Positions 43,001 to 55,000 of a stretch of DNA of 64,000 nucleotides are shown in pieces. The position numbers and the translations under genes were made by a program. The first letter of the stretch is position 1; each line of letters starts with the position of its first letter. Source of the stretch: Branchiostoma floridae. Taxonomy: Eukaryota; Chordata; Leptocardii; Amphioxiformes; Branchiostomatidae. Under the pieces are notes generated by a model. That model saw nothing but the letters and a program-made list of their open reading frames with translations, did not search any database and had not been told where the DNA came from. The DNA is taken from contig NC_049981.1 in NCBI RefSeq assembly GCF_000003815.2, positions 1,666,481 through 1,730,480 of the forward strand, given 5' to 3'.

Positions 43001-46000
43001 GCCTCTTGGGACAGGTTAGGTTCTTGAGAGAGATTCTGTTCCTCCTCAGCAGGGGATGCCTCTTGCTCCTCCTCTCGCACCATCTCTTCATCGGACATCT
43101 CCATCACAACAGTCATGTCTTCAAACTGGACCTTAGGAGGAGATCGGGAGAACTCTGTCTCAAATGTGGCTTTTCTCTGTACATCTATCTCGAAAGAAGG
43201 TGACTGCTTTTTCTGAGGTTTTGGCAGTAATGTTGTCATCTCTGAGGGAGCTTTGTATTCCTCTTTCCTGGTCTGTGTCCCTACTTTATCCATGATTCCT
43301 AGCTTCACAACCTCTGCATAGGTTTTCTTCAAACCTGTGAATGATGGCAAAGCTGCAACTTCTGCCGCAGTCACCCTTCCTTTCTTCTCAACAGCAGTTT
43401 CATCTGGTTTTGTTTTAGTTATTCTAGGCTCCTGGACTGGTTTATCTTCAACCACATCCTTCGTAGGTTCAGAATCTGGCTGAACCACCTCCTTTTCAAC
43501 AACAGGAGCCTCAGAAGATGTTGTCAACTTCTTGACATCTTCTTGAGGAGGTGGAGATGGTGTTTTCTTCTTTGGCATCATCTCTGGTTCTTCCTTTAAG
43601 ATTTCTGCAGGTTTCTCAGGTAAGAACACATCATCTTCCTCTTCCAGCAGAGAAGGAATCTCCACCAACTCTACAGGCTGTTGCCTGGATACATCCTCCA
43701 CTAGTACATCATCTCCTCTTGTCTCCTCATCTTTGGATACCTCCAAGTCCCTCTCAGCTGCTTCAGTTGTAGAGTGCTCCATCATAAGTCTCCTTTCATC
43801 TTCCTGACGGAATCTTTCATCCCATTTCCTCTCCCTAACAAGAGGAATACCCCTAAACACTTTTGCTTCCTCTCTATGTCTTTCTTCTTCCGCGATTCTT
43901 TCTTCCTCGGCTTTCTTAAAAGCTATCGCCCTTTCTTCCTCGGCTTTCTTAAAAGCTATTGCTCTTTCTTCCTCCTCTGCAAGCTCCTTGATAATTCTCT
44001 CTTCTTCTTCTTGTCTGAATTTTTCATCCCACTTTCTCTCCCTGACGATAGGAAGACCTCTGTACAAGCCTTCCTCCTTCCCTGCCTCGGTTGACATACT
44101 ATCTGTCTCAAGTTTCCTTTCTTCCTCTATTTCTTCTTCTTTCACTTCAACAATCTTTTCCACTTGCTTCTTCTTCTGTACTAGAACTTTCCTGGCAAAC
44201 GCCGGCTTCAGTCCTGTTGCGGCAAACCATCTCCCGCTTTCCTCGTCAAACTGTACGTTCTCCAGAGCGTGCTCAAACTCCATGCTGTGTGGGTCCTCCT
44301 GTTCGTCTGACAGCTCATAGATGGTTTCCAGTCCACCTGGGGTTATGTCATAACACATCTCAATATCTGTGTCTGACTCGGACTCCTCCAGCTCACTTTC
44401 CTGTATCTTGTCGGCCGCTATCTTTGCTAGAGACTCGGGGGACACGCCTTTCTGTCCTCCCTCTGCTACTTCTGCCATTTCTTCAGGGACAGGACTGTCG
44501 AAGCCAATATAGCTGCTTCTCTCTGCTGTTTCAGTGTCATCTTTTCCTTCCTCTATTGTGACTGTCTCTGATGCTGTAGCAGTTTCTTCTGTCTCGATCT
44601 GTTTCTGTTGTGTTGAGGTAGTGATGCTGATGCTGGAAGTTTCCTCCTCCTTCCTTTCTTTAATTTCGATCACATCAGGAGGAGGAACCAGATCTGTTGA
44701 CATCTCAACTGTTTCCGGAGCTTCGACTTCTTCAGTGACCTGAGCGACTTCTGTGACTAGATCGGGCGGTTTGAGAGCTTCTGATGGTGGTTCGGATAAA
44801 GGTGGAGGAATGACAGGCAGTTCAGAGACGGTTGCTAGGTGATCAGGAGAATGAATGACAGGTGGTTCAGGCAAAGGTGGAGTATGAATGGCAGGTGGTT
44901 CTAAGGCGGTTGCTAGGTGATCATATGGATGAATGACAGGTGGTTCAGGCAAAGGTTGCTCAGAAACACTTGCTAAGTGATCAGCTGGATGAATGGCAGG
45001 TGGTTCGGGCAGAGGTGGTGGAGGCTGCATGGACACTGTTGCTAGGTAACCCCTTGGCAACTGAGATGGTTCAGAGACGGTTGGTACATCATCAGGCAGT
45101 GGATGGACTACAGGTGATGCAGTGGAGCAAGGTGGGATGGAGGAAGACTCTTCCTGGACCACCTCACATACAGGTGCCTTCTCCTCCATACTTACTTTGT
45201 GCGCCTCTCTGCTTCTCACCATAGACTGGCTCCCGTACACCTCTGGTTCCACATCAGGAGCTGTAACTTCCACTCTGTCTTCCAGAAGTTCCACCAAACC
45301 GCCTTCTCCTCCTCTTCCTGACCCCATCTCAGACGGCTGTTCTCCCACGATCACACTATCAGCAATCTCTCTCCTCTTCTTCAGTTTATTCTCCAGCTCC
45401 CTATCTGTCGACTCCCTCACAACAACTTTCGTGAACTGCACTTTCTTCTCCATCCTACCGTCTGCATCGCTGCCCTTCCAACTGGGGGACAAGGGTCGGA
45501 GGTCAAGGGTCCTGGTGTGGGGTTCAGGGGTCAGAGGTCGCTCTGTGGAGGAGTGGACTACATTGAGGTAGGGAGACCTGGGCCGATCTCCGGGTGACAG
45601 CCTTCCCGGAATTGGGGACTTCTTTCCTGGTACTGGGGACTGAGTTCCTAATAAGGGCGACCTCTTTCCTGGAACTGGGGACTGACTTCTTAACAAGGGT
45701 GACTTCCTTCCTGGAATTGGGGACTTTCTTCCAGGAAACAGGGCTGGCTGTGATTCTGGAGTGGGAGACTTCGGCCTCAGCGCCTTGGTCGGCCCATTGT
45801 CCACATCAGGAGACTTGTCTGCAGTGGGCGAGATGACACGCTCTACCACGTACGTGATTGGTGACTGGACTTCTGTAGTACGAGTGACAGACTTTGCGTG
45901 TCTGTTTATAAGCGGTGACTCTGGACGGGGACTTGGCGAAAGACGTCGCATCAGGGGACTGTCTCTCCCCTCCTCGATGTACAGCCTCTGCATTTCCGGC

Positions 46001-49000
46001 GTCTCAAACCGCTTCACGATGTCAAACACGTTCTCTGACGGCTCCTCGGCCAGTTCGTGAACCGGCGTTTCCGTCCTCTCGGTGTCCGACATGTCGCTAT
46101 ACCCAGGAGACGGCTGCCTAAGCATTTTCCTGGGAGGGGGTAGCGACACGTGGTTTCTCTCCGCTTTCTTCTCGTCTTGCGCGATCTCTTTCCTCTCTAC
46201 AGTCCGACCTACCATGTACCCCTGTGTCTGGGTTTTGGTGGTGACTACTTGGCTGGTTGACGTCTTGGTGACATAAGTACGACTTGTGGAGGATTTCTTG
46301 GTCTGCTCTGTAGTAAGACTGTTGATATAGTTTTCCCAGCGTGGCTGGTTTGGTTTGGTGACCTGGTACTGATTCTGGATGTCTAGTAGAAGTTGCTGTT
46401 AGAGGAGAAAAGGGGAAGGAAAAATGTTACTTTTCTTGTTCTACAAGACTAAGTCTTGAGGCCACACCAATAAAATTTATTGGTTTTTGGATTAAAAACA
46501 TTATTTTGAACTGGAAGAAAACAGCATCTCAGAGAAATGTAACAGTTTAAGGGTGTGAATATAGTTAATATACTCAGATTAAAGTTTTCATCCAGAAACC
46601 AATGAGATAAGTTGCTGTGGCCTGAACATTTGGGAAATATGAACCAAAAGAAGCAAAACGACAAGGTAAGCTAGGAAATTGAATAAACTTTTACTCCACT
46701 ATAGAATGACTTCTAAATCCACCCCCAAAAATACATCAGCATGCAGATCATTATGTTACATATGCAGAGAAATCAAAGATATACACGTAAGCAGAATCAT
46801 ATTTATTCATAATTGCATAGACCACATCAAACAGAAGCTTGTATATATCCTACAAATCCTAGCTTAGCTGGAGAAAACAGCAGTAATCTAAGAAAGCATC
46901 AGTTTTTTCCATGAAAAAAAAATAGAAGGAAAATTTTGAAGAAGGACAAGTATTCATATTTGAAGGAATAGGTCTTAAAAATCAGTTTAAAACGGAAAGA
47001 AAAGACAACAGGAAGGGAGAATCGAAACAGGTGAAGAATGAAGGAGGTGTGAAGTAAGGAAGGAGGGAGTGAGAGAAGCAACAGCTGACAGGGTGCTAGT
47101 ATGACAGGCATACAGCGAGATTGAGAGAAGGTTGGAGCATTCAGTGGAGAAATACGAGCATTCCGGAGAGGAACAGAGAGGTTGGAAACACTGAAGCCAT
47201 GCGGAGACAGTCGCTGCCATACTAGCCACATGCCAGCTGTCACATTCGGAATGGAGCGAAGAATGGGTGGTCCACGTTACCTTGTGCTGCACGCACGCAC
47301 GAGCGCGTATCCTCTCTCTCCGAGACGGCGGGCAAAAAAAATCGGCTGGTAACGTCTCACAAGATGTGCATGGAGTTAAGAATGGCAGTCAATATTGAGA
47401 TGCCATGCCTCAATAATTTACATACCGTTTCTAGTGGTAGTGACTACATTAGTTGTTTCCTTGTCGTCATGCCAACAAGAACATTGGTATCGCACGCTGT
47501 TGGCGGAAGTCACAGTTAGCGTCACACGTACGTACATGTATGGGGTGTTTGGGTGGGGGTGAGGGAAAAACACATGCCACTGCTTTGGGTACGTGGGAAC
47601 ATTTATAATGTGGTGAAAGTGTGGTGTATTGTATGTATACATGGCAATGCAAATGCATAACACCAGCATAGGACTGTGTCTTTTCAAGATCTTAAAACTA
47701 CCGGACTCGTTGCAAAATGGTGCCTTACTAATCACTGTTTGTGTCTTCAAAATATCTCTCTCTAACGCAAAACTGAACAAGACAGCCTTTGATGAACATG
47801 TGCAGGATTTATCAAAATTTTGTCCCTTTTTTCCGGAAGACTCGAAACCACAGCAGCCACCGTCAACTCGACATTCTCNNNNNNNNNNNNNNNNNNNNNN
47901 NNNNNNNNNNNNNNNNNNNNNNNNNNNNNNNNNNNNNNNNNNNNNNNNNNNNNNNNNNNNNNNNNNNNNNNNNNNNNNCTCGACATTTCTTCCCGTTTTG
48001 CATCACACCAAACTGACCAATCACAAGCGGCCACATCATCTACACTGCAGTACCATTCATGCCAGACAGAGGGCGTACCTTGGCAGAGTTCTTCAGCTGC
48101 ACCATGGATGGGTCCTGGACAGGCTTGCCCGAAGCGTTCTTGGTCGCCTCGATCAGTTCTCCAAGAGCCACAGCCACGTCTTTCACAGCGTTTATCAACA
48201 AGACCTAAGAAACAACACATTCAAGGCCAAACTTACAAAAAACAACTGTTTGCAATAGTTCAAAATCTGCCAGAAGTTTTGATCATGACTACATTGATAA
48301 TGATGTATCATTGTACGATAATACTAAAATACTTGCAAATGAGCTCTAAAAATCACCACTTGCTGCTTTACATGTTGGTGTAAAATTTGAGCTAATCTTC
48401 ATCAAATTTATGATGATAAGCAATTCCAAAAGATGCAGCCACTCAAGTGTTTTTGTTTTTTAAGTCTAACCTATGGTACATTGTAAGTAAAATTTTTTAC
48501 TTTCTCTTAATTTTAACTTACTGGACAATATCAGGCAACTAGGGAAAGAAATCAAATCCTGAACTGAGCCAGTCTGAGCTTTCATGAATAGACAAATGCA
48601 TCAACAAACAAACAAACTAACAACAAACAAACGAACAAACAATCAACCCTGACCTGTGCCTCTGCATCCTGTGGTCCCAGACTGGCAGCACCTGACTTGA
48701 CGGCATCGGCCAGTTTGGTGATGGTGTCCACAGCCGACTGCGCAGCTGCAGCCAGGTGCTCCTGACTCGACGCAGCACCTGACACAAGCGTCTTCGTGTC
48801 CTCCACAAGGGCCTTCGCTGTCTTCAAAATGTTCTCTCTGGAGCAAGACATTTGGAATTATTAGTAAGGGTGTCAGATTATATTATATGCCACTGGTTTA
48901 TACGACTGGTTAAGCCAGGCAATCAGAGATGGCAGCCTTCACCCCTTTCACACGTTCTGCCCAAGTCCCAAGAGATAGGTGACGCTTTTATAGCTGCCAC

Positions 49001-52000
49001 ACTTACAAATATGTCTCTGAGTACGAGTATGCTTTACAAAAGACAAAAATACATCCGTGAATTGTTTCATCAGGTTGGTATGTCACTGAATAAAGAGACT
49101 CCAATCAGAATTGCCCTGAGGAAGGAGACAGACAGTCACTAAAACATCTTCAGTGGAAATAAAGCTGTGGTTGTCAAAAAAGAGTCTCTTTATTCAAAGA
49201 AAAATACAGTTAGCAATGCTAAGAATGAATAGCATGTCTGCGTTGAATACATTGGGTATCACAGAAACACAGACAGACAGACAAGCCGATCAATGCGGAT
49301 CGGTGAAGTAACAAATAACTGGAAACTACTCTTCTAACCTGTGATCGGCGAAAGCCTCATCCTCCATCTCTGGACTGAGCGTGCCCGCAGACGCAAACAT
49401 GATGGTGGTGTCCAGGTCTCCGATGATGCCGCTGACCGTGCTAGCCGCGTTGATGCAGGCCTGCGTGCCGCGGGAACCCGCCTGGAGCGACGCCAGCACG
49501 AACGATACCTGGAACAAGTTTTAGCGTTAACATCACAAAGCATTTTGCATTCATATGTTTTTGAACAGTCTAGAATATGAAAGTGTTTTTTGAATAAGCA
49601 TTGTAAAAGCTAGTATTCAATTTTTCAGAACCAAGACTACAATTCTGGAAAAAAATACTTGTGTTAGTGTTCATATAATGTCATGTATATCTAATATAAG
49701 ATGACTCAAGTTCAAATTGTTGGTTCAAATTCTTGGGTTTAAAAACATGCTGAACTGGAAGAACATGAAAGCTGTCTGAGGGGAAGTGTGTACATGTACC
49801 TTGGTATAAACTGTTTCAGGGAATGGATATAGTCAGATTCGAGTTTACTTTCCATCCCTCTGTTTTCATCTTTGCCTCTAGATAAAAGAAGTCTAACAAC
49901 CAAGAAAATGAATTGAAAAATGGCTCAATTCATTCTTCAAAATTCCACTTGTACCTTTTCGGAGACAGCTCTTGAGTTTTCGATGAGGTCCTTCTTAGCA
50001 TATGTGTCGGAGGGGTTGCTCTGGATGGCGCCGGCGTTGTTCACCACGTCCACACACGAGTTCCCCAGGTCCTGTACCGAGTTACGGATTCTGTCCGAAA
50101 GCTGCAACACACACGTAGCGATTAGTAAGGTAAAGACACATGTCGCAATTGTCAAGAAAATTATACATATACCAATAGTACATTTGACAAAGCAATAATC
50201 AAAGAATAATTATTGGAAAATATGAAAGTGGCTGCCTACTAAACGTACCTCAGGGCTGTTGATGGTTGCCATGGCACCCTTGCTCTGCGCAGCGAGCTCG
50301 GAGAAGTCATGTGACAGGGCGTTGGCCTGTGGGCCCAGCTCGTCCGGTGACGACGACGCTTTACCAACCTGTGGGGAGAGTTAGCATCATTAACTTTTAT
50401 TGAGTTAATAACTTAAGTTAATAACTACTTGTAGTAACGTAAAATTGTTCTTACCTTGCAAACATATCAGCACAGTGACTTCTGCAATTCTGGAAGTTTT
50501 CCTCTACACTCGTGTGTTGGTAAGATAACTAAAAATGTTTCGAATTTTTGCGTTTTCACAATGTAGTTTCTAGCATTGACAAGCATATAAGGCTGATGTT
50601 CGGCAATGCTACGCCATGAAGGGAGACAAGGAAGCAGGGACAAAGCAATGTCAAAGCAATGGGTAACAGACGTTACTGTTGATATCTATTCTATACTTGA
50701 TTTGAGTAACTGGTTGCTGCCACACCTATATTGAATATTACGTGTATGAGCATAACAGGTGCCTGAGTATCTGTTCTACTATTATGCCAGTATTCCTATA
50801 TTTCATCTGCCACACTTTTTATCTTTTCTACGAGTAACAAGAGAAAAATCAACGAACCATATCGTGTGATGTCCTTGCGAGCTGTTTGGCAATCTTCACC
50901 ATCTTGGTCTGATAGTCCACAAACGATCCCGCAGGCTTGTCCTCCAGTCTACCGTCTACCATCTGGCAACAATAGGGGAACAAACTGGTTTACATCAACA
51001 ACAAAAAAATTGAAAATCTTTTGCATATCAAAACCCTCTCCAACAAGACTTCTCACTGATGAAAAACAATGGATGTTGTTTGCAACGTCTGACTGTTTCC
51101 AAAATCATAACCAGTTGCTTGAGTAACTGCTTTTTGGCAGATACCTGGACCTTCATCGACGAAACTTGAAAATTCTGTTATAGCCTTAAGCTAAAGAAGG
51201 ATGTTGGAATCAGGCAGACTTGGACAGTCTCATTGACTTAAAATTGAAACTCTTGAGCATCCACAAGGGCTTGACGATGAATACAGAAACCTTGGTGGCT
51301 GTTCTATACAAACAAAACATTTGTGTGCTTTGTGTTTGCAGCCATATGACTTCATTATATATTAGGTTGCTCCTTCCCTAGTTGATTCTTCCCATCAAAC
51401 AAATTCATTTCCATTCAAGTTCCTTCTCACCTTGGTGATCCCATCAAGCAAACAAACAAACAAGTTGTCAATCCACTCACATCACTCATGGCCTTAGTGA
51501 TTCCATCCACCATGCCAAAGACGGCGCCGGTTTCGCTCGCGGACTCGTCCAGGGTCTTAAGCAGATCGTCCACGGCTTCCTTCATCCCCTCCGCTGCCTC
51601 ATCGATAGCAGCGTGGGCATGGGTCGCCTGGCAACACAAAGCATCTTTAAAACTTGTGTTCAATTCTTATAGAATTAAGAAATTAACAATCCCCTCATTA
51701 GGTGTCTTGGAAAGTGATGCCGAAAATGTAAAATGCTTATAACAGTATGAATAACAATGTAAAATACGAAAAGATAACTTTAGAACTAACAAGAAAATAG
51801 AAACAGAGGTGACAATTTTCTGATGTTTGGAGGTAAGATCTGCCTTATGACAATCATGTTTTCTGTGTAGCTGTAACTGGTGCAGGGCTCAAAATACTTT
51901 TATCTGCATACCTGCACTGGTGCAGGTAATTGAAAATTACCTGCACCAGACAAATTCTACCTGCACCACTCAGAATTTAGGAAGTATGGATCATACTAAA

Positions 52001-55000
52001 ATTGTTCAGTAATCATTGCTATATTTTCTTTTATACTTTATAGGTTGTAACAGTCAAAGCAGCTAATAACAATCCATATACACCTACATCATAGGACATT
52101 TTTGTATTAAACCCAGTACTTGGACCAGTGCAGGTTAGGTGCAGGTAGACACCAGAAATACCTGCACAGCTACAATCTTACCTGCACTAACCTGCATATG
52201 CAGGTACTATTTCGAGCCCTGTGGTGTAAAAAGACCTTAAATTGATTCTTGACATTTTAAGTGCTCTTATACCACATCTTGTCTTAAATCAATTATAGAA
52301 ACAATGATGATGATTAGGCAGAGAAGATGTGACTAAATTCTGTCCCAAGACACTCAATACATCCCCTGTTGTTTTGCTGTAACAACAATTAAGTTGTGTC
52401 TTGACTCTTGATTGACACTTAGGTGTTCTTAAGCTGCTACCTTGGGGTTTCCGCCTCCCTCCTTGGAAGTGTAGACCAGCTGTAGCGCCGACTCAGCGAC
52501 AGTCTTGGTCTGCTCCAGGATGTTCTCCTGCTTCTGGGAGTTCATTGTCTTAGAGGCGAGGTTGATCGCGGCCGACGCAAGAGGGTCGAAATACGATGAC
52601 AGCTGCGTCACCTGGGGACAGAAATGGTACCTTATATTAGAAAATTAAAAATTACAACAAAAAAACAATATTTTTTTTTGTTTTGTTTGTTCATTTATGC
52701 AACCAGGGGAAAAATATTACCTTCTGGGCCTTTTCATGACAATAAAAACTGCCCATGGCCAGCTACAAGCATAGAATTGATGAAGTTTTATGTTCAACCT
52801 GAACAAGATTATCTATATTGGAAGCGCAGTTGCTCAATTAAAAAAAACACAGAGGGCTCGTTCTCATTTTAATGTCGAAATGCTGTCGCCTGACTTAACG
52901 CATTGATATGGAGCAAATTGTAGACAACATCACTGGTTCCTTCATTTTTCCACAACCCCTGTAATGTTTTGCAAAAAGATGCACAACAACATTCATATTG
53001 GTTCATGGCTTTGAAGGTTATTATAGCCTCGGGTGGGATTCAACCCCTAAAAAATGGCTGTCGCCTGAGAAGAAACGAAGGATTCAAATAGTAGCCAAAA
53101 ATGTAACAATTCAGTTCACAGAATGATTGTTCGGTAGGTGAAACCAGCTACCCAGGCCCTCCGACCGATCGCGTCAGATCGCTTACTGTCACTGATCTTG
53201 GAGGCTGTGTGAGGTGGTTTATGCCTGTCGCCAGATTCTGTAACAAACGTTACCACCATGAATACGATGGTTGCCACGGTTATATTATTCACGTATAAGA
53301 CTAGAAATGACCGTTTTTGTGACGCTGTACAGTTTTTCTGGCTTTATAAAGAAACAAGAAAGGGTTGTTGACTGTCATTTGTATCCCACCTTGCTTAACA
53401 AAATGTTGTACAGAAATGACTGTAACAAACGTTACCAATGTTCGATGCTGCCTAAGCTTTCTATTTGACCTGGTGTAAAAAAGCTTCCCACTTTTAAAAT
53501 GTTCCTAGGGACGTCCACTTATACCTAAATGATGTAGTCAATAAGGTGAGTCCTTTCGAAGAAAACAGGGTAAAGTCTATTGTTGTAACAAACGTTACCG
53601 GTAACGTTTGTTACCTGCCCTGTAATGTATTACCAATGGGACTGAAAATAATAAGTTGCCATTTTTTGGCTATGATTAAGAGAGGAATTTTCCTAAACAA
53701 CCAGGTAGTTTTCACTGAAAATAAAGCCGATTTATTTTTCGACCAAAAAAATGCCATTTTCGACATTTCAATGAGAACGAGTGAGAGGTGTCAGATTTTG
53801 GACTTTGTTAGCAATAAACAAAACATGCGATCAAGAAAGAACAATTCTAACACCTCAACAATTCTGTTTAAGTCAAAGACTCTAATTCTCATGGCTAATG
53901 CTTGAATGTATCGTAAATACAACTGTCTACATTCTCAAAAGTTTTAAAACCAAATGTGTAGAAGGTAAAATGGGCGTCTTATTAACATTTTGATGGTTTT
54001 AAAGAACTTATAGGGTAAATCCCTCCTAGATGTTCTAGAAGAAATGATGAAAAAGGTCGACGTAAGGACTTTTGTAACCATCCCCACCTGGTGTCCCAGC
54101 TTCTCTGCCTTCTCCTTAGCGGCGGACGCAACCCCGTCGACGTTCTTGCCGATCTCGTGGGCAGCGTTGTTCATCTGTTCCTGGAAAATCTGCAGTGACA
54201 CACAACTGCATTAAATCTGTCCCTTTTGAACAACAGATGTTTGTGAAAGACGTTTCCACACTCATTCTAACAACTTGAATCTCTTCCCCTGAACTGTAAA
54301 ATTACTTTCGCAGCAAAAGTTTCTAAACCGATGTTATTATCTTGATCAATAAGCATTTTGCCGTGTTTCAAAAACATATTGCCATTCTTTCCTACATTGC
54401 TCCTTTCACTTATGCAACCATCCTGTGTGAAACCATTGCTTTGCATTGCAGTGGTCAGAAACAAACCTGCTGAGCTACAAATTTGCTCAGTGTCAGTGCT
54501 GAAAGATAGTGGATCCTATATACCCAAAACACCAAAACTGTTTCAGTAACGATTGCATGCATGTATCTTATTACCTACAGTTGTACATGTAGATCCCTAA
54601 CCTTCATCAATGAAACAAACAAAAAAAATCTCCCTCACCTGTGTAGTTCCTTCGTTCCTGGGTTCCAGTTTCTGTGTGACGGCAGACAGCGAAGCCTGGT
54701 CCACATCACGGATACACTGGTTAATCACCTCGATACCCCGGTCACACTCGCGCTGGCCTGGCGCCTTGTCCCTGTTTGTGAAAATGGTAATGTCTTGGTC
54801 AGCAAATTAAAGTCTTGGTCAGCAATTCTCACAATCATTTTGACCTGTTTATTTTTGTGAGCTTATCAATCAAAGCACCTATCAAAACCCTTCTGAAATT
54901 TGAATTGGCCACTGGCAACCACAGCCCTCACTTTATGGAAGAGATATTTCTTCAGTGCTCTGTAAAGCTTTTGATGAAACTCCAGACCAATCAAAACCAA

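Noticed and set aside
41946-45571. Many long open frames on the plus strand opposite the giant exon
   Set aside because: They are antisense shadows produced by the Ser/Glu/Pro-rich coding bias of the minus-strand exon.
38689-48079. A missing short exon between NSAK and VMVTNV in talin
   Set aside because: I first suspected a gap in the rod, but the vertebrate sequence as I recall it joins these residues directly, so no extra exon is needed.
47629-48258. 209-codon open frame on the plus strand crossing the N gap
   Set aside because: It runs through 100 unknown bases and is antisense to a certain talin exon.
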